64,000 nt of DNA from Verrucomicrobiales bacterium (GCA_016795385.1 JAEUHI010000002.1:47310-111309), one strand, 5' to 3'. Numbered from the stretch's first letter, positions 27,827 through 37,961 are shown. Made by a program: numbers and translations. The notes: generated from the sequence alone by a model not told the origin.

Positions 27827-28828
27827 ATGATGATGAAACGACACACCCTCCCCGCGTTGCTCGCCCTGGCGGTGTGGGCCACGCAGTGCCCCTCGCGCTG
27901 TGGCGCCGCGCCGGTCGAGCTGAACCGCATCAAGGCCGTCGTCAACGGCGAGCCGATCACCCAGACGATGGTGGATTCGGCCGTGCAGACGCAGGTGCAG
28001 GTCTGGCTGATGGGCAACAAAGGCATGGTCAGCAAAGCCGAGGCGGAGCGTGAAATCCGCCGCATGGAAGGCAGCGCTCTCGACGACCTCATCGACCGCA
28101 ATCTCATCCTCAGCGAATTCAAGAAGCTCGGCGGCCAGATCAAGGACCAGTACGTCGATGAGTCGATCAACCGCTTCGTCACCGAGCGTTTCAAGGGCGA
28201 CAAGGAGCAGTTCATGGCCGAGCTCAAGAAATCCGGCATGACGATCGCCCAATTCCGCGAGATCCAGCGCGACCAGATCGCGATCCAGGCCCTGCGCTCG
28301 AAACACGGCGGTGAGGAGAACGTCCCCAACACCCCATGGGAAAAGCGGGCGAAATACAACGAGATCAAGGGCGAATTTGCCAGCGCGGGCCAGCCGAAAG
28401 TGCGCATCATCTCGATCCCGAAACAGACTTCGACGAGCAATCTCGAGGCCCAGCAGAAGGTGTTGGGGGAAGTCCTCGGCAAACTGCGGGGTGGAGCTGA
28501 TTTCGGAGAAGTGGCGAAGAAATACTCCGCCGACAGCTTCGCGAGCAAGGGCGGCTACGTCGGCGTGCTCGGCAAGGACGTCCTCAACGAAGGTCTCACC
28601 AAGGCCGCCTACAGCCTGCCCGTCGGCCAGCTCAGCCAACCGCTCGACAGCGGGATCAATTGGCACATTCTGCGGGTCGACGAGCGCGTGGGACAAAAGA
28701 CGCCCTCCTTCGAGGAACTCGAGGAAGAGATCGACAAGCGTCTCACCATCGAGAAGCGCCAGAAGAACATGGAAGGCTGGCTGAAAAAGCTGCGTCGTGA
28801 CGCGAACGTGCGCATCTACGAGGATTGA
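27827..28828 (+). CDS. Exported peptidyl-prolyl isomerase, SurA/PrsA-like
   Basis: Periplasmic folding factor, probably for outer-membrane proteins. 333 residues: signal peptide (MMMKRHTLPALLALAVWATQ), a SurA-N-like helical chaperone domain (NRIKAVVNGEPITQTMVDSA, residues about 28-170), then one parvulin domain (KVRIISIPKQ, GADFGEVAKKYSADSFASKG, YSLPVGQLSQPLDSGINWHI, residues about 185-290) and a helical tail. Three ATG codons in a row occur at 27827; the first is used. It sits 29 bp after mfd and 127 bp before kdsB. SurA has two parvulin domains in E. coli; only one is present here. Confidence 0.88.
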   Translation: MMMKRHTLPALLALAVWATQCPSRCGAAPVELNRIKAVVNGEPITQTMVDSAVQTQVQVWLMGNKGMVSKAEAEREIRRMEGSALDDLIDRNLILSEFKKLGGQIKDQYVDESINRFVTERFKGDKEQFMAELKKSGMTIAQFREIQRDQIAIQALRSKHGGEENVPNTPWEKRAKYNEIKGEFASAGQPKVRIISIPKQTSTSNLEAQQKVLGEVLGKLRGGADFGEVAKKYSADSFASKGGYVGVLGKDVLNEGLTKAAYSLPVGQLSQPLDSGINWHILRVDERVGQKTPSFEELEEEIDKRLTIEKRQKNMEGWLKKLRRDANVRIYED

Positions 28829-28955
28829 TGCTGTTTCCGGGCTTCCGCCCGCCGCGATGTCGCTGCCAGCGGCAGACTTCGCACGACTTTCCCAAGGGAA
28901 TCCCTTGCGAAACGTCGAAAGCCGGACTTCATGGACGGGACCCAACCCTCTTGCC

Positions 28956-29702
28956 ATGTCGACCCAACCCTCTTCAGTCCTCGGCGTCATCCCGGCCCGC
29001 TGGGGATCGACCCGTTTTCCCGGCAAACCCCTCCATCTGATCGCCGGAAAGCCGCTCGTCCAGCACGTCTGGGACCGCTGCCGGGAGTGCTCGAATCTCG
29101 CCTTTCTCACCGTCGCAACCGACGACGACCGCATCGCCGAGGCGGTCAAGGCTTTCGGCGGGCACGTCACGATGACCCGCGACGACCATCCCAGCGGCAC
29201 CGACCGGGCCGCCGAGGTCGCCTCCGCCTTTCCGGAAGTGACCCACATCCTCAACATCCAGGGCGATGAGCCGCTCATCGATCCGGGCCTCATCGACTCC
29301 CTCGCCGCCGCTTTGATCGCCGATCCCGGCCTGCCGATGATCACCGCGGCCAATCCCGTTGCCGCCTCCGATCCCGTCCTCGCCGACCCGAATGTGGTGA
29401 AGGTCGTGATCGATCGCGATGGCCACGCCCTTTACTTTTCGCGCAGCCAGATCCCGCATCCGCGCAGCGTCCCTGACGACCTCGTCTGTTACCGCCACAA
29501 GGGCATTTACGGCTTCCGGCGCGATTTTCTCTTCGACTTCGTGGCCTGGCCGCCATCCCTCCTCGAGCGCACCGAGGGGCTCGAACAACTCCGCGCCTTG
29601 GAGAACGGAGCGCGCATCCGGGTGGTTTTGACCGACGACACCTCGCCCGGCGTTGACACTCCCGAACAGGCGGCGATACTCCACGATTCGTTGAGCCGAT
29701 GA
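28956..29702 (+). CDS. kdsB: 3-deoxy-manno-octulosonate cytidylyltransferase
   Basis: Activates Kdo with CTP to CMP-Kdo for lipopolysaccharide inner core synthesis, so the cell makes Kdo-type LPS. 248 residues, usual length. The nucleotide-binding signature [17 protein letters not shown] is at residues 10-26, followed by [40 protein letters not shown] and GVDTPE near the end. ATG 28956. Its stop overlaps the pyrG start (ATGA), coupling a CTP-using enzyme to CTP synthase. Confidence 0.96.
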   Translation: MSTQPSSVLGVIPARWGSTRFPGKPLHLIAGKPLVQHVWDRCRECSNLAFLTVATDDDRIAEAVKAFGGHVTMTRDDHPSGTDRAAEVASAFPEVTHILNIQGDEPLIDPGLIDSLAAALIADPGLPMITAANPVAASDPVLADPNVVKVVIDRDGHALYFSRSQIPHPRSVPDDLVCYRHKGIYGFRRDFLFDFVAWPPSLLERTEGLEQLRALENGARIRVVLTDDTSPGVDTPEQAAILHDSLSR

Positions 29703-31300
29703 AGTATATTTTTGTTACTGGTGGTGTGGTTAGTTCGCTTGGCAAGGGGCTCGCGGCAGCGGCTCTCGGCACCTTGCTGGAGCGCCGTGGTCTGCGCGTC
29801 CTGATGCAGAAATTCGACCCGTATTTGAACGTCGATCCCGGGACGATGAGCCCCTTCCAGCACGGCGAGGTCTACGTCCTCGACGACGGCGCCGAGACCG
29901 ACCTCGATCTCGGCCACTACGAGCGCTTCACGAGCGGCCGCCTTTCCCGGCTCAACAACATCACGAGCGGCCAGGTCTACGAGACCGTCATCAAAAACGA
30001 GCGCGAGGGCGTCTATCTCGGTGCGACGGTGCAGGTCATCCCCCACGTCACCGACGTCATCAAGGGCCGCATCTACGAGGTGGCGAAGCGGGATGACATC
30101 GACATCATCATCACCGAGATCGGCGGCACCACCGGCGACATCGAGGGCCTCCCCTTCCTCGAGGCCCTCCGTCAGTTCAAGGACGAGGTCGGTCACGACA
30201 ACGTCGCTTTCATCCATGCCACCCTCGTCCCCTACATCAAGGCGGCCGAGGAATTGAAGACCAAACCGACCCAGCAGAGCGTCGCGAAGCTGCGCGAGAT
30301 CGGGATCGCCCCCGACGTCATCCTTTGCCGCTCCGAGCATCCCATCGACCAGGATGTCCGGAAAAAGATCTCGATGTTCTGCAACGTGCGTCCCGAGGCC
30401 GTCATCCCTTTCCTCGACGTGATGGGCACGATCTACCGCGCCCCGCTGAACCTGCACGACCAGCATCTCGACGACATCATCTGCGCCCGACTCGGCCTCG
30501 TCACTCCGGATCCGGATCTGCTCGAGTGGCGCAACATGGTCGACCGCATCGTCAATCCGAGCCACAGCGTGAAGATCGGCGTCGTCGGCAAGTACATCGA
30601 CCTGAAGGACGCCTACAAGTCGATCTACGAGAGCCTCACCCACGCCGGCGCGGCGAATGATGCGATGGTCGACATCGTGCGCATCGATTCGAGCGACATC
30701 GAGGAATTCGGTGCTGAAAAATACCTCGCGAACGTCTCCGGCATTCTCATCCCCGGTGGCTTCGGAGACCGCGGCATCGAGGGCAAGATCCTCGCCGCGC
30801 AATACGCCCGGGAAAACGGCATCCCCTACTTCGGCATCTGTCTCGGCATGCAGATCGCCACGATCGAGTTCGCACGCCATGCGTGTGGTCTCGAGCGCGC
30901 CCACAGCACGGAATTCGACGCCGGCACGCCACACCCCGTGATCTGCTTGCTCGAGGACCAAAAGGAAGTGCAGGACAAAGGTGGCACGATGCGTCTCGGC
31001 ACCTGGGAGACCAAGATGGCCGCCGACAGCAAGTCCGCCGCCCTTTACGGCAAGACATCGGTGAACGAGCGCCACCGCCACCGCTACGAGCTGAACCAGA
31101 ATTACCTGAGCCTCTTCGAGGAAAAGGGCCTGCGCCTGGCCGGCACCTCGCCCGATGGCAAGCTCGGCGAGATCGTCGAGATCCCCGGTCACCCCTTCTT
31201 CATTGCCGTGCAATTCCACCCGGAATTCCAAAGCAAACCGACCGCCCCGCATCCGCTCTTCAAGGGCTTCGTGAAGGCGGCTCTGGAGAAGCGGGGTTGA
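29699..31300 (+). CDS. pyrG: CTP synthase
   Basis: Makes CTP from UTP, ATP and glutamine. 533 residues. The N-terminal synthase domain has [16 protein letters not shown] (P-loop), [20 protein letters not shown] and [12 protein letters not shown]. The C-terminal class I glutaminase domain has [15 protein letters not shown] (nucleophile Cys near residue 381) and the HPEFQSKP catalytic His-Glu pair. ATG 29699 overlaps the kdsB stop by 4 bp, a pairing found in many Gram-negatives. Confidence 0.98.
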   Translation: MKYIFVTGGVVSSLGKGLAAAALGTLLERRGLRVLMQKFDPYLNVDPGTMSPFQHGEVYVLDDGAETDLDLGHYERFTSGRLSRLNNITSGQVYETVIKNEREGVYLGATVQVIPHVTDVIKGRIYEVAKRDDIDIIITEIGGTTGDIEGLPFLEALRQFKDEVGHDNVAFIHATLVPYIKAAEELKTKPTQQSVAKLREIGIAPDVILCRSEHPIDQDVRKKISMFCNVRPEAVIPFLDVMGTIYRAPLNLHDQHLDDIICARLGLVTPDPDLLEWRNMVDRIVNPSHSVKIGVVGKYIDLKDAYKSIYESLTHAGAANDAMVDIVRIDSSDIEEFGAEKYLANVSGILIPGGFGDRGIEGKILAAQYARENGIPYFGICLGMQIATIEFARHACGLERAHSTEFDAGTPHPVICLLEDQKEVQDKGGTMRLGTWETKMAADSKSAALYGKTSVNERHRHRYELNQNYLSLFEEKGLRLAGTSPDGKLGEIVEIPGHPFFIAVQFHPEFQSKPTAPHPLFKGFVKAALEKRG

Positions 31301-31324
31301 AGTCCCGCTCAGGCGGAACCCGTT

Positions 31325-32158
31325 TCACCTGCCTTTGCCGATCAGCGCGACCCGCCCCGGCGCGGCGTTCGCGGCGGTGACGACGGCCTCGGCCTTCCGC
31401 CCTCCTTTCGCCCGCGGCTTGAAAGTGATCTTCACGATCGCGGTTCCGCCCGCGGCGAGTGAAGTCGGTGCCGGAGTGGATTTGAAATCACGGGCACCTT
31501 TGCCGGAGAGGGCGATCCTCAGACCCGATGCAGCGGCGTTGCCCGTGTTGGTGATGCTCAAGGTGCGTGGCCGACTGCCGCGGCCCACCAACGTCGCTGG
31601 AAAACGGCCGGGACCGGCGAGTGCCAGCCTCGGAAGAGTTTCCGGTCTGGCAATGACACGGTAGGTAATGTCGAAGGACTGCCCGGCGACCTCATAAGTA
31701 CCGGGAATGAAGTTCGAAAAAGGAATCGTGCTGCTCACCCCCGTGCCGCTGCCAATGACGTTGGTGCTTTGGGGAAAGGTGGAACTGGAGAAGGAGCCCA
31801 GATGCCACACCGGACCATTGTTGAAGTAGATGTAATCGAGCGCAAAATCGTTTCCGTTGGCGCTCAACTTCAATCCGGCAGGCAAGGAATAACTTGCGTT
31901 GCCAAGAAGGGCGTGAGGAGGGCTCGACGTCGCCACATTGAAACCGGTGTTACTGAATCCACCCTCCTCACGCAAGGGTGTGGAACCGGCGAGGCTGAAG
32001 CGCACTTCTCCACCATCGAGTTCTTCGACCGTGACGGTGAGATCACCGGCCGGAAACTGGGCGAATACATCTCCGCCGAACCCTCGGAGAAGAGCAAAGA
32101 GCGCGACGAGCAAGAGCACGGAGAAGAGCGGCCTGGGTGTCGGAAAGGGAGTATTCAT
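31325..32158 (-). CDS. Secreted protein with C-terminal choice-of-anchor D-like Ig domain
   Basis: 277 residues from ATG 32158. A signal peptide (about residues 1-33, PLFSVLLLVALFALLRGFGG) is followed by a beta-rich N-terminal part (LTVTVEELDGGEVRFSLAGS) that looks like verrucomicrobial PEP-type surface proteins. The C-terminal 90 residues (TLSITNTGNAAASGLRIALS, then IVKITFKPRAKGGRKA) match the choice-of-anchor D/ASPM-SPD-2-Hydin fold. No PEP-CTERM sorting tail is present. Function unknown. The 197-bp spacer upstream, to the M3 peptidase stop, shows nothing I can name. Confidence 0.72.
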   Translation of the reverse strand: MNTPFPTPRPLFSVLLLVALFALLRGFGGDVFAQFPAGDLTVTVEELDGGEVRFSLAGSTPLREEGGFSNTGFNVATSSPPHALLGNASYSLPAGLKLSANGNDFALDYIYFNNGPVWHLGSFSSSTFPQSTNVIGSGTGVSSTIPFSNFIPGTYEVAGQSFDITYRVIARPETLPRLALAGPGRFPATLVGRGSRPRTLSITNTGNAAASGLRIALSGKGARDFKSTPAPTSLAAGGTAIVKITFKPRAKGGRKAEAVVTAANAAPGRVALIGKGR

Positions 32159-32355
32159 GATGGGAGGGCTTGGATTCGTCCCCACCAGAATCTCTCCCTT
32201 CGTCCGGGAGCACTCCGCCGATCCTGTGGTTTTCCGAGCATGCCCGAGGGAATGAGGCCATCACGCCTGCCCATGCCAGACATCGCGGAGCACCGGCCGC
32301 TCTTCTCGAGGCCTCGACACCGTGCACGCATGAATGCACCCCACGGAGTGACGGC

Positions 32356-34470
32356 TCACGCCATCAGGCCACAGCGCTCCAGCAGTGCGTTGAGCTCGGG
32401 ATCGCGGCCCATGAAGTCGCGGAAGAGTTCGGCGGCTTCGGCGGAGTTGCCGCGGCTGAGGATCTTGTCGCGGAACTCGTGGCCGACCTCGGGGCTGATC
32501 ACCCCCGCTCCCGCGAACCGGGTGAAGGCATCGGCATCGAGCACCTCGGCCCACTTGTAGGAGTAATAGCCCGCCGCATATCCCGTCGCACTGGCGAAGA
32601 GGTGGGTGAATCGCCGCGCCATCGTCGGCGGATGGATCGCCAGCGGCATGAGATATCCTTCGAGGATCCCGCGGACGACCCGATCGAGATCGCCGTCCTC
32701 AGGCTTCTTGTAGTGCTTGATGTGCAGATCGAGATCCATCTTGCCGAAAGCGAGCTGGCGCATCTGCACCATCGCGGATTGGAAATTGCGCGCTCCGAGC
32801 ATCTTCTGGAAAAGCGACTCGGGGATGGTCTCGCCGGTCTCGTAATGTTTCGCGAAGAAATCGAGACTGACGCGCGACCAGCAGAAGTTCTCCATGATCT
32901 GCGAAGGCAGCTCCACGAAATCCCACACCACCTTCACGCCATTGAGCGATTTGATCTCGACCTCGCCGAGGAGGTGGTGCAGCAGATGGCCGAACTCATG
33001 GAAGATGGTCTCCACCTCGCGATGGGTGAGCAAGGCCGGCTTGTCCTTCGATGAAGGCGTGAGATTGCCGCAGATGAGTCCGAGATGCGGCTCCCGCGGT
33101 CTTTCCTCGATGGGCGGCAGTCCGGTGCGCAGGTAATTCATCCAGGCACCACCGCGCTTTTCCTCGCGGGGATGCCAGTCGGCGTAAAACGATCCGAGGA
33201 GATCTCCGCTGCGGGCATCGTGCAGGTCGTAGAACCGCACTTCGGGATGCCAGACCTCGACTCCATCGCCCTCGGGCGTCTCGCCCGGTTTGGCGTAGGC
33301 GGTCTGCCGCTCCGTGATCTTGAATCCGAAGACCTGCTCGGTGAGACGGAACATGCCCTCGATGACCTGGCCGATCGCGAAATAGGGACGCACCTCCTCC
33401 TCGTCGAAATCATAGTTCTCCTTGCGCAGCTTTTCGGACCAATAGGACACATCCCAGGGCTGGAAGAGCCCGTCCCACTCGGGCTCGTGGCGGCGGCGGA
33501 AACTCGTGAGTTCATCGATGTCGCGGGCGAAATAAGGCTTCGTGCGCTCGGCGAGATCTTCGACGAATTTCAGGGCGGCCTCGCCGCTGCCGGCCATGCG
33601 CTCTTCGAGGACTTGGTCGGCGAAGTGGGCGTGACCGAGGAGCTCGGCCCGTTCATGACGCAAGGCGAGGATCTCCCAGATCAGCGCGGTGTTGTCGAAT
33701 TCGCCCGTGCTGCCCACGGTGATGCTGCCGCGCCAGACTTCCTCGCGCAGACTGGCGTCGTCCGCGTACTCGAGGATCGGAAAATAGACCGGAGCCTTCA
33801 AGGTGATGCGATAGACCGGGGCTTCATCACTGCCCAGCCCTTTGGCCGCCGCCTCCGCACGCAGCACCCCGCGCGCCGTTTCCGGCAGACCGGCGAGGCG
33901 CGAGTCATCTTCGAGCACGAGTTCCCACGCGTTCGTGGAATCGAGGACGTTCTCGGAGAATTTCTGGGTGATGCGGGCGAGTTCGGATTGCACCTCCTCG
34001 AGGCGCTTCTTTTCAGCCGCGGGCAGGTCGGCCCCGCTGCTGACGAACTCGCGCACCGTCTCATCGAGAAAGCGTTTTTGGATGACTGTCAGGGTCGCCG
34101 CCTCGCGGGATTCGGAATAGGCCTTGATCCGCTTCCAGAGTCCGTCGTTCAAGGGGATGCGCGAAAAGAACTGGGTCACCTCGGGCAGCACCGCATTGTG
34201 GGCGGCACGCAGGGCCTCGCTGTTGCGGACGGAATCGAGATGTCCGACACGACCCCAGGCCATCGAGAGATCCTCGGTGGCGCGCTCGAGCTCGAGGAGA
34301 GTGTTCTCAAAGGTCAAGGAGGCGGGATCAAAGTCGCCGGAAAGGGCGTCGATGCGCTCCTGCGAACGGCGCAGGGCCTCGCGGATGTCGGGTTCGATCG
34401 CTTCAGGGACGAGGCGCGACCAGCGCAGATGGAAATCGTGTTCGAGAAAGGGATGAGCCGCTTGAGACAT
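32356..34470 (-). CDS. prlC: M3 family metallopeptidase (oligopeptidase A-like)
   Basis: Zinc peptidase that degrades short peptides in the cytoplasm; no signal peptide is seen. 704 residues, typical for oligopeptidase A/dipeptidyl carboxypeptidase. The thermolysin-type motif is TIFHEFGHLLHHLL (His near 488), with the second-site Glu in WDFVELPSQIMENF and the late family motif TGYAAGYYSYKWAEVLDADAF. Start ATG 34470 gives MSQAAHPFLEHDFHLRW; the longer open frame upstream has no family sequence. The symbol reflects the closest well-known relative. Confidence 0.9.
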   Translation of the reverse strand: MSQAAHPFLEHDFHLRWSRLVPEAIEPDIREALRRSQERIDALSGDFDPASLTFENTLLELERATEDLSMAWGRVGHLDSVRNSEALRAAHNAVLPEVTQFFSRIPLNDGLWKRIKAYSESREAATLTVIQKRFLDETVREFVSSGADLPAAEKKRLEEVQSELARITQKFSENVLDSTNAWELVLEDDSRLAGLPETARGVLRAEAAAKGLGSDEAPVYRITLKAPVYFPILEYADDASLREEVWRGSITVGSTGEFDNTALIWEILALRHERAELLGHAHFADQVLEERMAGSGEAALKFVEDLAERTKPYFARDIDELTSFRRRHEPEWDGLFQPWDVSYWSEKLRKENYDFDEEEVRPYFAIGQVIEGMFRLTEQVFGFKITERQTAYAKPGETPEGDGVEVWHPEVRFYDLHDARSGDLLGSFYADWHPREEKRGGAWMNYLRTGLPPIEERPREPHLGLICGNLTPSSKDKPALLTHREVETIFHEFGHLLHHLLGEVEIKSLNGVKVVWDFVELPSQIMENFCWSRVSLDFFAKHYETGETIPESLFQKMLGARNFQSAMVQMRQLAFGKMDLDLHIKHYKKPEDGDLDRVVRGILEGYLMPLAIHPPTMARRFTHLFASATGYAAGYYSYKWAEVLDADAFTRFAGAGVISPEVGHEFRDKILSRGNSAEAAELFRDFMGRDPELNALLERCGLMA

Positions 34471-34532
34471 GCCCGACTGTAAATCGGGCCGCGTCCGCGT
34501 AAAGGACGCGTCCGCTTTTCGACGCGATTTTC

Positions 34533-35159
34533 TCAGCCGACCACCGGTGCCGGATCGGCGGCCTTGGCAGGACGGCTGAAGAAGAGGTAGACGAGACCGG
34601 CGAGTGCGCACCAGATCGTGTCCGCGATCAGGGAGTTCTTCAGGAAAACCCAGGCCGGCGGGGAATACTCCGGCAGGCCGGTGGTCTGGCTCTGCCACCA
34701 TCCGGCGAGGGATTTCTCGTAGCCCGGCCACGTCAGCCAGGTCGAGGTATTGGCGACCACGTAGAAAAGCACGGCGCAGAGCAAGGTGCCGCACCACATC
34801 ATCGGCCAGATTTTCATCGATCGCGCCGCCCGGGCACCGACGAAGGCGACCACTCCGTAAAAGACCGCGGACATCACGGTGTAGCCCGCGATCCCTTCGG
34901 CGGGATTTCTCAGGCCGAGGAGAAGGTCGCCGGTGACGAGGATCACGACAGGCACCCACCAAAAGCGGACCCCGAGCAACATCGAGCCACCGAAGGCCAT
35001 CGCCATGAGCGGCGCGGTATTCCAAGGCAGGTCGAAGACCGGCACGGCAAGACGATAACCCGCACCGAGAAGGAGGAGGGCGAGGATCCAGCCGAAGGAG
35101 AGCGTCACTCTCGACTCTGAACGAGGAGATATCACGGCGGACTGCGGGTTCCGCCTCAC
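34533..35159 (-). CDS. DUF6580-like multi-span membrane protein
   Basis: 208 residues with about five membrane segments (LSFGWILALLLLGAGYRLAV, NTAPLMAMAFGGSMLLGVRF, then VPVVILVTGDLLLG, VFYGVVAFVGARA, MMWCGTLLCAVLFYVV) and a last one near the C-terminus (IADTIWCALAGLVYLFF). The pattern fits DUF6580, sometimes called a putative transport protein; the substrate is unknown. It starts with GTG at 35159, whose GTGA overlaps the thioredoxin stop, so translation is coupled to trxA. Confidence 0.75.
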   Translation of the reverse strand: MRRNPQSAVISPRSESRVTLSFGWILALLLLGAGYRLAVPVFDLPWNTAPLMAMAFGGSMLLGVRFWWVPVVILVTGDLLLGLRNPAEGIAGYTVMSAVFYGVVAFVGARAARSMKIWPMMWCGTLLCAVLFYVVANTSTWLTWPGYEKSLAGWWQSQTTGLPEYSPPAWVFLKNSLIADTIWCALAGLVYLFFSRPAKAADPAPVVG

Positions 35160-35485
35160 GCGAGCGAGGTCAGCTTCTGGATGATGGCATCCTTCATCAT
35201 GATGCCGGTTTTGGTTTCCTTGACCTCGCCGTCCTTCATGAAGATCAAGGTCGGCACCGCACGGATCCCGAACTTCATCGCGAGATCGCGGTTCGCCATC
35301 ACGTCGACCTTCGTCACCTTCGCCTGCGCGCCGACCTCGGACGCGACCTCATCGAGCACGGGCGAAAGCATCTTGCACGGACCGCAATGTTCCGACCAGA
35401 AATCGATCACGACCGGCACGGTCGATTGCTCGGCTTCGCTGGCGAAGTTCTCGCCGGTGAGATTGACGATGGAGGGGTGGGCCAT
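35156..35485 (-). CDS. trxA: Thioredoxin
   Basis: Small cytoplasmic disulfide reductase. 109 residues. The active site CGPC is at residues 34-37 in DFWSEHCGPCKML; the usual Trp just before the first Cys is His here, which may shift its redox potential. The cis-Pro motif AVPTLIFMKDGE is present. Start ATG 35485 (MAHPSIVNLTGENF). Its stop overlaps the GTG start of the DUF6580-like membrane protein, an unusual coupling that hints at a shared role. Confidence 0.95.
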   Translation of the reverse strand: MAHPSIVNLTGENFASEAEQSTVPVVIDFWSEHCGPCKMLSPVLDEVASEVGAQAKVTKVDVMANRDLAMKFGIRAVPTLIFMKDGEVKETKTGIMMKDAIIQKLTSLA

Positions 35486-35670
35486 AAGGGTGTCGGGACG
35501 GGATGAACAAGATGGGTTGTGGGAACTCCCGGAGTTGTCGGTCCGGGGAAAATCGTGACACGCTATTTCACCTCGACGCAGTTTCAAGGCGAAGGAGATG
35601 TCCGGACAAGCAAAAACGGCCGGAGTCGAGCACCGGTCGTTGTCGCGAAAGAGTTGAGACCGCGCAGGTC

Positions 35671-36597
35671 TCAGCTCCCGGCACCCATTTTCGTGACCAG
35701 CTCGATGGCCAGCACGGCAAGGGCAAGGATGAGGACGATGATGGCGAAGGGCATGAGTCCGGATTCTTCGTATTCTTCCTCCCACTCTTCCTCGACCTCC
35801 TCGGCGGTGGACTGGATGTTGGGAGACTTGGGGATGGATTTCGTCGGCGCACCGGGGGTACCCATGGGCTGGGTCTGACCCATTTTGACGGTGGCTTGCG
35901 GAAGGGGTTTGGCACCACCGGGCTGCAGCGGTGTGGTCACTTTGCCGACCGGTCCGGGACCCGCGCTGCCGGGCGCTTTGGCCAGCGGGATGGTCTTCGC
36001 ACCGACCGGAGACGCCGCGGCCGGAACGGCGGCGACGGGCGCGGCGGGAGCCCCGGCCGACGGAGCGGTGGGGACGGGTCGCGTCGGACCGAGTGGATCG
36101 GGACCTTTGGCGAGAGGGATCGTTTTCGCACCGGAAGGAGCCGGCGGTGCGATCGGGGGGCCGGAGGGCGGAGCGGGAACACCGGGTGCGACCGCGCGCG
36201 GAGCCGACGGAGGAGCGGGGACACCGGGAGGCGTCGGAGCCATGGGGCGGAGAGCCGGAGGAGGAGCCGACACGCCGGCAGGTGCCGGAGGAGCGGGAGC
36301 ATTCGGAGAGGTCGGGGCCGAGGCACCACCGATGGGAGCGGTCGTGGGACCACCCACCGGAATCGGGGCCGTACCGATCGGATCCGTGGCCGCGGCGGGA
36401 GCGATGGGGCCTGTCGGGGGGATGCCGGCCACCGGAGCCGTCGTCGGACCTCCGGAGGGAATCGGTGCCGTCGACCCCTTCGGGGCCACCGGACCGGAAT
36501 CTTCTGTCTGGGCCCGCAGACTGATGCGCACCGTCTCCTTCTTCAGGGGCACCGTGGAGGTGCTGACAGACGGCTTGGGCGGATCTTGATCACTCAT
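35671..36597 (-). CDS. Proline/alanine-rich protein with C-terminal membrane anchor
   Basis: 308 residues. The N-terminus has VPLKKETVRISLRAQ, a short motif I associate with verrucomicrobial proteins of this type. Residues about 35-240 are low-complexity Pro/Ala/Gly with repeated GAKTIPLAK and GGPTTAPV units. A very acidic stretch (EEVEEEWEEEYEES) precedes one C-terminal membrane span (MPFAIIVLILALAVLAIELV). The tail-anchored topology with an extended cytoplasmic arm suggests a scaffold or cell-architecture role; no named function. ATG 36597. Confidence 0.72.
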   Translation of the reverse strand: MSDQDPPKPSVSTSTVPLKKETVRISLRAQTEDSGPVAPKGSTAPIPSGGPTTAPVAGIPPTGPIAPAAATDPIGTAPIPVGGPTTAPIGGASAPTSPNAPAPPAPAGVSAPPPALRPMAPTPPGVPAPPSAPRAVAPGVPAPPSGPPIAPPAPSGAKTIPLAKGPDPLGPTRPVPTAPSAGAPAAPVAAVPAAASPVGAKTIPLAKAPGSAGPGPVGKVTTPLQPGGAKPLPQATVKMGQTQPMGTPGAPTKSIPKSPNIQSTAEEVEEEWEEEYEESGLMPFAIIVLILALAVLAIELVTKMGAGS

Positions 36598-36741
36598 ACG
36601 ACGAAAGAATAACTTTTAAAAAGTTCAGAGCGTGATTAAGGACTCGGAAGGCCCTTGATGTCAAACGCATAATCAAATCCTTGGAGCGAATCCAGCTTTT
36701 TCGCGATTTTGTTTTCGGATCTGACAGACACTCTGACGATT

Positions 36742-37881
36742 ATGACCTTTCCCGCCTCGCCCGCCGCTCTGCTTCAGGACCTCATCCGCATCCCCAGTGT
36801 GAATCCCGACAGTGCCCCCGGCCAAGGGGCCACCGGTGAAGCCGCGTGCGCGGCCCATGTCGGTGCCTTGCTCGAATCCCTCGGAGCGGAAGTGACCTTC
36901 GAGGAAGTGCGTCCCGGGCGACCCAACGTCATCGGTCGCTTTCCGGGTGGTGCGGACAAGCCCGGACTGCTCTTCGCCCCGCACCTCGATACCGTGAGTG
37001 TCGCCGGCATGACGATCGATCCTTTCGGCGGTGAGATCTCCGAAGGGCGCATCCAGGGTCGCGGCGCGTCCGACACCAAAGGCACCATGGCCGCCATGCT
37101 CTGGGCGTTTCACGAAATGCGCGGCTCTCTCGACGATCTGCCGGTGCGCGTCGGCTTTGTCGGACTGATGGGGGAGGAGGCGGGACAACCCGGCTCGATC
37201 CATTTCGCCCGTCATCACGGCAGCGAATATTCCTTTGCCGTCGTCGGGGAACCAACCTCGCTCGAAATCGTCCACGCCCACAAGGGCTGCCTCTGGCACC
37301 GTCTCTCGACGCAAGGCCTCTCCTGCCACGGCTCCACTCCGGAGAAAGGAGAAAACGCCATCCGCAAACTCCTCCCCGTGCTCCAGGCCCTGCTCGACCA
37401 TCTCGAAGCGACCTTGCCCGACTACGCCGATCCCGTTCTCGGTACGCCCACCGTCAGCCTCGGCACCCTTCAAGGCGGGAGCAGCCCGAACATCGTGCCA
37501 GCCTCCTGCGAAGCCTTTCTCGACATCCGCGAAACGCCGGCTCTCTATGACGCGGGCGGCAGCGGCTGGCTCATCCGCCGGTTTCTTGAGGAGCACGGAT
37601 GGTCCGATCTCGTCTCCGTCGACAGCCGCGGCGACTCGAAACCGCTCCTCACCGATCCGGCGACCGACGGCGTGCAACGCCTCCTCTCGATCGGATCGCG
37701 CCTCACCACCGCGCCCTGGTATTGCGATGCCGGCCGCCTCGCCGAGGGCGGGATCGCCTCCGTCGCTTGCGGACCCGGCAGCATCGCCCAGGCGCATACG
37801 AAGGATGAATACGTCTCTATCGCCGATCTGGAAGCCGGTTGTGACTTCTACCGCCGCTTCCTCGAGACCTACCGCTCGTGA
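36742..37881 (+). CDS. M20 family metallopeptidase/deacylase (ArgE/DapE-like)
   Basis: Dizinc hydrolase that removes an acyl group from an amino-acid substrate. 379 residues, usual for ArgE/DapE. Metal and catalytic residues are visible: APHLDTVS (His 81, Asp 83), GRGASDTKG (Asp 111), GLMGEEAG (Glu 145-146), VVGEPTSLEIV and the late GPGSIAQAHTKDEYV with the last metal His. Substrate cannot be fixed: acetylornithine deacetylase and succinyl-diaminopimelate desuccinylase are the main options, and no arginine or lysine genes are adjacent. ATG 36742. Confidence 0.88.
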   Translation: MTFPASPAALLQDLIRIPSVNPDSAPGQGATGEAACAAHVGALLESLGAEVTFEEVRPGRPNVIGRFPGGADKPGLLFAPHLDTVSVAGMTIDPFGGEISEGRIQGRGASDTKGTMAAMLWAFHEMRGSLDDLPVRVGFVGLMGEEAGQPGSIHFARHHGSEYSFAVVGEPTSLEIVHAHKGCLWHRLSTQGLSCHGSTPEKGENAIRKLLPVLQALLDHLEATLPDYADPVLGTPTVSLGTLQGGSSPNIVPASCEAFLDIRETPALYDAGGSGWLIRRFLEEHGWSDLVSVDSRGDSKPLLTDPATDGVQRLLSIGSRLTTAPWYCDAGRLAEGGIASVACGPGSIAQAHTKDEYVSIADLEAGCDFYRRFLETYRS

Positions 37882-37911
37882 TCGGACGAGAGCGACCTGC
37901 CCCAACAATGG

Positions 37912-37935
37912 AAAAGCCGCCCGGAGGCGGCTTTT
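37912..37935. terminator. Bidirectional terminator between convergent genes
   Basis: Perfect 10-bp stem AAAAGCCGCC/GGCGGCTTTT with loop CGGA. T-runs exist on both strands, so it can end both the M20 gene (31 bp upstream) and the convergent TIGR04073 gene (27 bp on the other side). Confidence 0.88.
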
Positions 37936-37961
37936 CGAAAGAGATCGTGGATCGTCGTGGA

